A stretch of DNA of 64,000 nucleotides, taken from Mytilus edulis (lineage: Eukaryota; Mollusca; Bivalvia; Mytilida; Mytilidae). The notes under the pieces were generated by a model that worked only from the letters and a program-made list of their open reading frames with translations, ran no database searches and was not told the DNA's origin. This document shows, piece by piece, positions 56,101 to 64,000 of the stretch (positions are counted from its first letter, which is position 1; every line of letters begins with the position of its first letter). The stretch covers positions 38,468,873-38,532,872 of the forward strand of contig NC_092350.1 of the NCBI RefSeq assembly GCF_963676685.1, written 5' to 3'. A program made the translations under genes and the position numbers.

Positions 56101-56775
56101 GAATTTTTATGGAAAGCCCAAAAAAAGAAATATATAGTGAACATCTACCTGACATGTTAAATGAGGGTGAGACCCCCCTCAGGCCTGGCTAAAAATTGTC
56201 AAAATTTTAGAACAAAGGGCACAGGGCAAAAATGAGAGCCCCCTGATCTCTCAATCTTTCTAATATAATGCAGACATTTAGTTAATAGGTAGATACAGAT
56301 ACATAGATTTAATTGAATTTTATGGATTTTGAAAGACCAGGGGTTGAACCCTCATTTTCATCATAATTATGTTATCAAATATTATATTTTTTAATGATTT
56401 TCAAATAAATTTGAATATCCAACCGACTGCTAGCAGCCGGTTGGATATTGAATAACGAATGACGAACCGGCTGCTAACTTCACATCCATGTAAATTTTAT
56501 AAGTCTAGATGCCTTTCTGTATTCGATAGATGACTTTGGTGGATGTACTATAATATAGCCATAATTTAATAGTTGATAAAAACGAGTTATCAACGAGTCA
56601 AAATACAAGTAGTTGCACGTGACAGAAAGTTCAAGAATTAGAACTAAAACGATATCTAATAGAATCGAAATCAAAACAAAATACTGAATAAACCATACTT
56701 ACTTATAATAGAGATAGCAATCAAGGCAATTTTATGATCAAATACACATTCCTGAATTGTTTCTATGTTTTCCAT
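50034..56775 (-). CDS. Retinol dehydrogenase 11-14-like SDR, seven exons
   Basis: Reconstructed by joining 56775-56703, 53986-53846, 53032-52841, 52477-52316, 51697-51575, 50743-50539 and 50127-50034. This gives 990 nt, or 329 residues, the usual size for RDH11-14. All six introns are GT-AG and phases match at every junction. N-terminal hydrophobic anchor ~16-30, then GIRKYIKG. Cofactor motif TGGNTGIG (54-61). R80 after the second strand suggests NADP(H). Also NNAG (133-136), NHLGH (156-160), Ser183/184, catalytic Tyr211 and Lys215 (YSQSK) and [10 protein letters not shown] (239-248). Members are membrane-anchored ER or mitochondrial enzymes that reduce retinal or other aldehydes; the substrate here is inferred. 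The ATG has A at -3 and G at +4. Intact, with no sign of decay. Confidence 0.92.
50539..50743 (-). CDS. RDH-like gene, exon 6
   Basis: Acceptor cttgtag, donor gtaaaa. Encodes the [10 protein letters not shown] region and the substrate-binding part ending NETGKYY. Confidence 0.9.
50965..51060 (+). repeat. R-D tail inside intron 5
   Basis: acggtgacctatagttttta, tttctgtgtcatt and ggagggttgtctcataggca match the end of R-D. Confidence 0.65.
51365..51500 (+). repeat. R-F copy 3 inside intron 5
   Basis: gcctgtaccaagtcaggaat followed by gttgtccatccgttttaggt and ttgaatatggtctttccg resembles 9480-9620. Confidence 0.6.
51575..51697 (-). CDS. RDH-like gene, exon 5 (active-site Tyr/Lys)
   Basis: Acceptor atatttacag, donor gtaaga. 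Carries the YSQSK catalytic motif. Confidence 0.9.
52316..52477 (-). CDS. RDH-like gene, exon 4
   Basis: Acceptor attatcaatag, donor gtgagt. Carries GVNHLGHF and the SRIINVSS strand with the catalytic Ser. There is no long ORF over it, but both splice sites and phases fit. Confidence 0.9.
52841..53032 (-). CDS. RDH-like gene, exon 3
   Basis: Acceptor tttacattacag, donor gtaagt. Carries AKVIIACRD, the adenine-ring Asp (HLDLASL) and NNAG. Confidence 0.92.
53846..53986 (-). CDS. RDH-like gene, exon 2 (Rossmann motif)
   Basis: Acceptor aaattcacag, donor gtaaaa. Begins in the membrane anchor ([12 protein letters not shown]) and carries [15 protein letters not shown]. Confidence 0.92.
54026..54370. 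repeat. R-C dispersed repeat inside intron 1
   Basis: attgggaaatgaggaatatg, gaccaaagagcagacaacag, gagaaactcccgcacccgga, aggccagaggctcctggctt and aaaatgcggcggggttaaac: a good family copy, only about 40 bp upstream of the exon 2 acceptor. Confidence 0.85.
55295..55309. repeat. Poly-G run
   Basis: Fifteen consecutive G on the plus strand, a possible sequencing or length-variable site. ORFs overlapping it on both strands (55,263-55,590) are not supported. Confidence 0.8.
55566..55682. repeat. Palindromic ctacgtag-rich inverted repeat
   Basis: gttcaatatcgtagcggcta (55,566) is mirrored by tagcagcttcgatattgaac (ending 55,682), with further ctacgtag blocks between. About 25-bp arms. No target duplication is clear. 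Confidence 0.7.
55757..56486. mobile_element. 730-bp TIR element with 11-bp target duplication (Mutator-like?)
   Basis: Left terminus gatgtatgtgaggttagcag and, as reverse complement, right terminus gatgtgaagttagcagccgg. The inverted similarity continues about 50 bp (ttcgttattcgatatt..., atatccaaccggct). catgtaaattt flanks it directly at 55,746-55,756 and 56,487-56,497. An 11-bp duplication fits the 9-11 bp range of Mutator-like elements. There is no transposase, so it is a non-autonomous insertion within intron 1. Confidence 0.75.
56703..56775 (-). CDS. RDH-like gene, exon 1
   Basis: ATG at 56,775-56,773, 24 codons (MENIETIQE..., hydrophobic from [10 protein letters not shown]) plus one base, donor gtaagt. 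Joining to exon 2 completes the membrane anchor. A short upstream ORF starts at an ATG about 25 bases 5' (catggtag). Confidence 0.85.
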
Positions 56776-59700
56776 GATTATTGAATAATCGTCACATCTA
56801 CCATGGATTGTTTCCTTTTGTATAATTCTACCTTCACTTTACGTTCTACTTAGGGACCGTCTCAAAATGTCACAGTTTAAATTTTGGAAAAATCACAACG
56901 TCGGCAGTATCATCCTATTTATTATAAAAAGGACAAAATATTAAGAGAGAACATAACTGCATATAATATACCATTTAAGCTCATTAAATAAGCTAGGTCA
57001 AGCTAGGAATAGAAACTGGTTTTGTTGGAGATAAGCGAAGGTCACTTCTGACATATTTGTTACCTCATTGTCTGTGTGTATATATACATGTGTCTGGTAC
57101 TTGCTATATCGCAAAGTCTACAGTACTGCAGACATTATGGTCACAACAAAATTTAAAAAGATATTGTTTTTAATATAGTTGGTAAACTCTAACAATATAC
57201 AAAAGTGAAATCTTCAAAAGACAACCCGACGCATTTGTTTGTCACTCCGCTCTTCAACTATCGCAATTCGTGCTACACATAATACCGATAGTAAATTACT
57301 GTATATAGCCGATAATATCCTGTGCAACACATTCGATTTTTTTAAACCAAATCGGTAAATGAAACTGCAAATATCATGCTTTCGATAACATATTGTCAAA
57401 TCGCCGACACATCCCCCTTCCCCCACAAACCTATATAATTGAAAACTATCATTCTGCATTGACAATAATATATTCGTGTAAAAAAAGATGCAACCACTCG
57501 GGGCTAACCCCCTCAAGGTGTATATATGATACATAAACCTACAGCGAAGATAATCCAACTGAAGTAAATAACATTGTTGTCGTCTTCCCATTCTTGCGAT
57601 TTAACATACCATCTGCCTTTACATTTGGCGTTTACGCATCTCGATTGTGTTGGTGTGTCAGATCATTTTCTCATTTGATGAATTCACTAACAGACAAAAT
57701 CGAGCAAGTATATATGATAAAGTCTGAATTTATTACCACTGTATACGTTCTGCATGCAGTCACCGAAATTGATTGGTTGATTGGGGGACGGATGAACGAT
57801 TTTTAAATTGGGTCATAATTGTCGAAAATGCTAAAATAACATGAAAAAAAATTGAGCGATTTTATGCCAACTTTTAAGCCCTCTGCGAACGTGGCTGCGT
57901 ACTTGTAGATCCCATACAGCCTAACTAATAGTCCCTTTAGATCAACCAACGACACATTTTGAGGCACATATTAAAGCCACGCAAACGCCCTTCTCATCTT
58001 TGTAGGGTCTTTGCTAGTTCAGCAGCGAATATCAAATCCGAGGTACAATTCGATTTACAATTTGTGTTTAACAATTGTGAAAAACCGTTTCACAGACAAT
58101 AACCATTTGGATATTCATAAAAAAAAAACCAGTTACCTTCAAGGTGTCTGTGGATTATAAATATGGTCAATTTGTTTTTTTCCCCACCGGTAGTAAAACC
58201 CTTGACAAAGTTGGAAGTCTAGTTTGTTGTGCGGGATACATACAAGCACGCAGCCACGTTCTAAAAGAATGGGAACGTGTAATCCGATGCCTCTTGAAGA
58301 GAGTGTCACGCTTTCTGCACGTTATAAACACTTTTTAAAGTCTCTTTGAGTGAGTTGTTCGTATGTTGGTTGGTGCAAGGTAAAATTTATCTGCCCATCC
58401 AATTTACTCAAATTGTTCCAGTGGAAGTCCGAATTTCCCCGATCTTCAGACCGGACGAACTCTAATAATGACCTACCTATTGTATTTTTTGTTAATTTGT
58501 TCTCGTCCTGAATATGCATGTGCAATCTTTGCCACTGAACATTAAGAAAACAAAAAATTGGTCGATATAAAAACAAAACAGACCCAGAGTCAATTGATAA
58601 CGGGTTAAAGTTGTTATGATAGGAATACAAAAAGAGAAATTTCAATGCCCGTCTGTTTTTATGCATTTTTTTAATAGTTATTTGAAACGGCGGTATAGAT
58701 AGAGATTCGCTCATTGTCCTGTAACTCATGTTATTATGATTATTGAAAAGACGAATCTTAAATTTTGCAAGTTGTTCCTAAGTCTTATTTTCCAATAACA
58801 GTCGTATGATATATCGTTAACTAAGGCATTGACCGCTTTATTCTTTAATCTCAAGTTTTTCCTGAGTTAGTTACGAGAAAACTGTCCAAAAAATTCTCTG
58901 CTGAATATCGATAAATGCATCAGTTGTATAATCAAGGTAGGCACTTAAAGTTAACCATCGAGAGACGTTAACCACCGAGAGTCGGTTTTTAGACCCGCCC
59001 AGTGCACCTAAGCACGCCTTCTTTTGGAGCTCTTTAGTATGAAGATAAGAAAAATATACGAAATTACGGAACTATGTACCCTGTTTTATCCTTGTTGTTG
59101 GTGTTTCTTGCGCATGCGCACAAAGCACGGTGATAGTTACGGTTACTGACTCAGTAGTCTGTTTCCCGGCCGTTATTGAAATTCTTGACAATACTTGTAT
59201 ATTCTGTATATACTGAATGTTTTACGGAGGGGACCAACCTACTGACTCAGGAACCTTGTATATTATATACCTCGGTTTACAGACGTTTAATAAACTGGAT
59301 CCCTGTTGTGTTCACTTATCGATACACTACGATGGAATTACGGACCAGTTTAACATAAACATGGTAAATAGATAGACAGCTGATAATCATAATTGGATAA
59401 GGGGTCAACAGCGTAGTCATCGCTGGGAACGTCATCGCTGAGAACGTTAGTCCACGGAGAGGACGCTAAGGAAAGATAACTGTGTCTGTATTATATATTT
59501 GAAATGTGTCATGGTTATCTCGCTTTAAATTAGTTTTCTAAGATTGACAGATCATAACAAAAACTTTTAACATATTTAAAGTAACTTGCATGAATCGAAA
59601 AAGATGTTATGTAATATGAAAATTCAAAGAAAAAAACCCAAATATTAACTGCGTTTAATTCTTTAAATCTTCATCAAATGCTCTTATTATTATAATAAAT

Positions 59701-60700
59701 ATTAGTATAATTGTTATGGTCATTATATAATCTTTATTAGGTAACTAAATCGTACCTAATTCGTATGTGCATTCTTTATTCCGGTAAAAAGAGAAACTGC
59801 CAATGTTATCTGTATTCGTTTGCATTCACGAGTACATAATCATAAGAATAATTGTGAATCCCAATATAATTCAGTGTAAAAGTAACTTTTAAAAACGTCC
59901 ATGGTAAATATATCTGAAAAATCTTATAGTATTTACCTAATATACCTTATAGTATGTACAAAAACGACCTGCGTGCTGATCTATTTATAAAAAAAAAAAG
60001 ATCATTAATCATACAGAATAGTCAAAATAAATACGTTTGAAACATTCCTGAGCTTGATTTAATATATTTCAATTTCTACTTACTAATAGAAGGTATACAC
60101 CTTTACGTCTTAAGCAGAAATTTACTTTGATTATCAATCATTGTTCAAATAAATGTTCATAAGATGTATACTCGCCGAATGTCCTATAAATAGATTTATT
60201 GACAGGACGACATTTTTTTTACACATTTTTACGTAATAAAATGTTCATATCAGGGATGCAAATTCAACACCCTAAGTTTTTTAAAAATTAACTTTGAAAT
60301 ATCCTGAACATTATGGCCATAAATATGGCCATAAATTGTAAGCAACTACAAAGTTCTAAGCGTGGGTTTATTCTGATGTCCTTTAAAAGCGATAATATGA
60401 AAATTGAAAGATAGACAACGTCTTGTGCGTGGATTAACTCTGTTGTCTACTAAAAAGTCAAATAATGGTTTTACAAAGTCCAGCGTCCGATAAATTCGTT
60501 ATACGGTTAGCTACATCAAACGTCCTAAGAGTATTTTTCCGATAATATAAGTTATATGGTTCGCTACTGACCCCCTACGGATCCATAGATGGTTAGTAAA
60601 ACACATTTATAGTTCGTAATATAAAGTATTCGTTCCATGCTCAGATTAACGAAGAGTTGTTTCTATGCGAAGAAACAAGTGTTTGAATTACCCGATATAC
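56776..60700. other. No supported gene; possible RDH upstream region
   Basis: ORFs at 57,214-57,591, 58,144-58,338 and 58,322-58,729 have no recognisable domain. The last overlaps a dispersed motif at 58,498-58,552 (cgtcctgaatatgcatgtgc) that is also inverted at 33,371-33,415. 57,885-57,925 and 58,225-58,265 contain related inverted text (gtggctgcgtacttgtag and caagcacgcagccac). No promoter could be assigned. Confidence 0.4.
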
Positions 60701-60713
60701 GTAATATATGTCA

Positions 60714-61610
60714 GACGTTACGCGTGATGTTCGTACCTCATTGGAAAATCGGTGTAGTTGGCAAGATGCAAGTCCAAAATATTTAATTTTGTGATACCAT
60801 ATTCATTGCTATTGTACGCATTTGAAAAAAAAATGTTTTTTTAAATAAAAAAGAAAAAATAGTTGTGAAACAATGTTTTATGCTGCATGCGACAAGCTTC
60901 AGTTTTAAAAACGGCTATTTTTAGGCTGTCCCGCGTAACATATTTCATTTATTGTAACCACTAAACTGTGATTTTCGTCTAAAGTATTTAATATTTTGAA
61001 AAACGGTTTTTCCATTATTTAACAAAAAGGTTCCTTCAGTTTTTTATGCATTTTTTATGACGTTATGATGACGTCATAGAAAAAATAAAGTGTTCCATAC
61101 AACAAGGGCAAATCTGTCCCACGGGAAAAAAAATTGGTATTCCAGATTTGAGAATCAAAAACATTTATCTAATATGGAAAAAAGGTTAGTATTTGTATTT
61201 ACTTCATCAATGTTAATTTGCTTAATTTTATGAATTTAAAGACAAATATCCTGAAAAATGATATATGGTTATTTATGAGCGATTTTCAAAGGCTTACAAG
61301 GTTGTCACACCGCCATTTTTTGACGTAAAAACGAACTCAACTAAAATTTACGTCAATTGTTTGCTTATCAGAGCTCTTATAATGGTAGAATTTTATGATT
61401 TTTTAAAATGTTATTTTTCTTAATTTTTCAAAAATCTAAAGTACATCAATTTTCGATAAGTAGTTAAAACGCACCGTCGATTTTGCGGAGTCTTACAAGA
61501 ATGTCGCACATGCTTAAAACCAACGTTTCAGTCGAAGTTTTGGTTTGAACGTTACGTAATATTCGCGACGTTATGTTACGCTTACATGTACGAACATCGC
61601 GCGTAACGTC
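60714..61610. mobile_element. Possible TIR element, gacgttacgcg termini
   Basis: gacgttacgcgtgatgttcg (60,714) and, inverted, gacgttacgcgcgatgttcg (ending 61,610) match at 22 of 23 positions, about 900 bp apart. No clear target duplication and no transposase ORF between them. Confidence 0.45.
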
Positions 61611-61984
61611 ACAGCCATTAATTATATTTATATGTTTGGTGTTTATCACGGAGATTTCAGGTATTCGTCCACCAGACAGGAACGAAACAACAATGAAAAC
61701 ACAATTACCAATACGACAAACTTACTAGTTTAAGGTTAGCGGTCGATAACAGCTGGTGCTAATATTTATGAGGGCAGCAACTTTCGTATAGAAAGTTAAA
61801 GAAAAATGTGTGATGCTTGAATTTTGAGTTCGTACAAAAAGGCGAAGACTTAGAGTTTGTCAAATATCTGATGGGGTTTTCACAATTTTTTTGTGATATT
61901 GTACCTTCTTTTATGATTAAAAAGTAATTTAAATCGACGATAAGAATGTGTTCATTCATATGTTTTTAAGAAACAACAATGTAT

Positions 61985-62150
61985 AATCATCAAGCGGGCC
62001 ATTTTTAGCCGATTATACGGTATGAGTTTTTCTCATTGTTGAAGGTATTACGGTTGCATGTCATTAGTTTCATCCACTTCATTTGAGCTTAAGTAGATAA
62101 TTGTCCCGTTGGCAATCATATCCCATTTCCTTATTTTTGTATACAAACGT
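61985..62150 (+). repeat. R-D tail fragment
   Basis: agccgattatacggtatgag, ctcattgttgaaggtattac and tgtcccgttggcaatcatat in family order. Confidence 0.7.
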
Positions 62151-62754
62151 CTTTCAGAAGGTGCGGTTTTCAATTATGAAATATTTACCGACGACTGTAG
62201 AACACTAAGTAATATTTCCCTAATCAGAATTTGACGGGTACAGAACATACACAAAGCCATATCATCTTTCATATTTCATCAAAACTGCACCACAAGACCT
62301 TTTTAAATTCTTGTCTGACAGTGTTAACAAAACCTATAAGTTAAGTTTTTGACATATTTCAGTATTCGGGACTTTCAAACTGTTCCCCTTGTTCTGAAGG
62401 TAGTTAAACTGTAGTTTCATTTTGTTTTCGTCTTTGCAAAGTTCTTTTTTTATTTCTGATGGAGATATTTGATTTTTTTTGATTTTTTTTAACGGACTCG
62501 GACTTTTGCCAACCTTAAATAATCAAATCATTAATATGAGTGTTTTTGTTCGTTTTTTTCTGCAGTTTGTCACAAACATGTTTATTTTTTTTTATTTGGC
62601 AATAAAGTTTATTATTATTTATGGTTTTATCCATGTTTATGTGCGACAAAGTGGGAACTTTGATATGTTTTGTGAAAATTGCAGCGTTGGGTCTAAACCT
62701 ATGGTATTTTTTTTTTATTTATTGGATAAATTTCTTCTCCTTGAGTATATAAAA

Positions 62755-63300
62755 TAAGGCCGTTGTTTTTTTGTTTTTTGTTGTTGTTTGGATTGTTTTG
62801 CACTCGTGGTCCCTTTATACACAGCTACTTTCCATTGGTACTATTTCTGTACTAAAAATTTATGGAAATCTGCTTTTAAAATTCAGGACTATTTTGTTAC
62901 TCTAAAATTATTGTAATATTTAGGTACCTGTATTTTACAGTACTTTATTTGTACTTGAAATTTAGGTACTACAGATTTTTGGTTATTACATTTTCAGCAT
63001 TTTGAAAGTTTTTCTATTTCAAATCTCTTAAAATATTTAGTACAAATCAAGTACTGTAAAATACAAGTACCTAAATATTACAATAGTTTTAAAGTAAAGA
63101 AATAGTACTAAATATTAAAAGTAAATTTCCAGTAGTACAAATTTTTAGTACAGAAATAGTAACTATGCAAAAGTAGCTGTGTATAGCTTACTTTTCAGCA
63201 TTGAATCTATGATTGCTTACTCTACTAGAATGTGTCTTGGATGGAAAGATGTCTCATTTGGCACTCATACCTCATCTTCTTATTTCTATATACAAAGCAC
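62755..63300 (+). repeat. R-D repeat interrupted by a MITE
   Basis: 62,755-62,819 (aaggccgttgttttt, cactcgtggtccctttata) and 63,182-63,300 (tagcttacttttcagcattg, gatgtctcatttggcactca) are the two halves of one R-D copy. The open frame at 62,479-62,757 just before it is low-complexity and unsupported. Confidence 0.75.
62820..63181. mobile_element. 362-bp palindromic MITE with TA target duplication
   Basis: Starts CACAGCTACTTT and ends AAAGTAGCTGTG. The two halves are imperfect reverse complements almost throughout (for example aggtacctgtattttacagt against actgtaaaatacaagtacct). TA on both sides is the hallmark of Tc1/mariner-type mobilisation. The intact pre-insertion text ccctttatagctt occurs at 45,042. 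Confidence 0.85.
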
Positions 63301-64000
63301 GTTCTAGAAAAAAACTAATAGGTAATTTGGACCCACTATGACCCAGAGGATTTAAATAATAGGAGATATTGCACATACGTCAATTATCCAATAGGACAGC
63401 AGCCGAACGATAAAAATACCTGTGAGATATATTTTGGGATAAAATTAGCGACAGACGGACTTTATCGATGGATGAAACTATACAAAATATATGAAGCTAT
63501 TTATCGTCCCCATTTTTATAACATTTATTTTTAGCATACTGAATATTATGATGTTCTTACTTTTAGTTCAGGTCCTGATAAAAAGTTTACACACCCGGCC
63601 AGTACAGATGGAAGTGTTTTAGTGCCAGTTTTCGTGTTTTTCGAGGCAGAAATATTTTGGAAAGACTCATACAGGTTTAAAAGAGCTAAAAAAAATGTTC
63701 ATATTGGACAGTGGTCACTTTATATGAAATATCACTGTATCACGCCGTGAAATTATTGCACAGGTACAATGCATAACAATGGAAAAAACCTGTTCAACTA
63801 CTTTTACAAGGCGAAAAAGAAAGTCGAAATGTTAAGCCCGTAAACAATACTTTTTTAATCTGAGCATGCAAATTGAAGATTATGTTATATATTTTATAAT
63901 AAACATATTTGCATAGCAAAAACATTTATTTAAAGAGTCCCAGACACTATATTATTTGACAGTTTTTCCACTAATTCCACGTGTTTTCAAGTAGTTGTAT
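63301..64000. other. No recognisable gene at the window end
   Basis: AT-rich sequence without a supported coding frame or repeat. Confidence 0.4.

Noticed and set aside
57214-57591. 125-codon minus ORF
   Set aside because: No domain, no splice support and no conservation evidence available.
58322-58729. 135-codon minus ORF
   Set aside because: Overlaps a dispersed repeat motif shared with 33,371-33,415; no recognisable domain.

Overview
This looks like nuclear DNA from a marine bivalve, most probably a mussel (Mytilus or a close relative). The reasons are AT-rich, intron- and repeat-dense sequence, tandem intronless Toll-like receptor (TLR) genes, and several dispersed repeat families that I recognise as typical of mussel genomes. 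The species was inferred by eye, without a database search.

Layout. 1-13,000 is gene-poor and consists of layered repeats: a bivalve dispersed repeat, a ~273-bp tandem unit, remnants of a reverse-transcriptase retroelement that I call R-A (probably Penelope-like), a 5'-truncated LINE, and fragments of families R-B, R-C and R-F. 13,029-18,681 is an old minus-strand LTR element. It has a Gag with an N-terminal helix-hairpin-helix and two zinc knuckles, then an ORF that contains the N-terminal lobe of an RNA 2'-phosphotransferase (Tpt1/KptA) domain. It has no visible polymerase genes, and a 1.06-kb solo LTR with a 4-bp target duplication sits inside its gag.

19,600-49,400 is a TLR cluster on the minus strand: two intact intronless genes (20,449-22,986 and 28,917-31,439) and one decayed copy (46,731-49,304). 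The two intact genes lie in a tandem segmental duplication (about 19,627-27,633 and 28,044-43,030). Unit 2 carries a complete 7.5-kb Ty3/Gypsy element (34,595-42,112) with 1,351-bp LTRs, a tRNA-Leu-type primer site, a 5-bp target duplication and one open 1,435-codon gag-pol frame. Its integrase lies before the reverse transcriptase, the order of Gmr1-like elements. The matching empty site is preserved in unit 1, so the element jumped after the duplication.

50,034-56,775 is a seven-exon, 329-residue retinol-dehydrogenase-like SDR gene on the minus strand, reconstructed from splice sites. Its introns carry repeats, including a 730-bp terminal-inverted-repeat element with an 11-bp target duplication. 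57,000-64,000 shows no gene I can support. It has further inverted-repeat elements, including a clean 362-bp TA-flanked palindromic MITE.

Functionally the window holds an innate-immune receptor cluster next to an unrelated metabolic gene, remodelled by waves of transposons. The most unusual item is the Tpt1-like domain inside the Gag-only LTR element.
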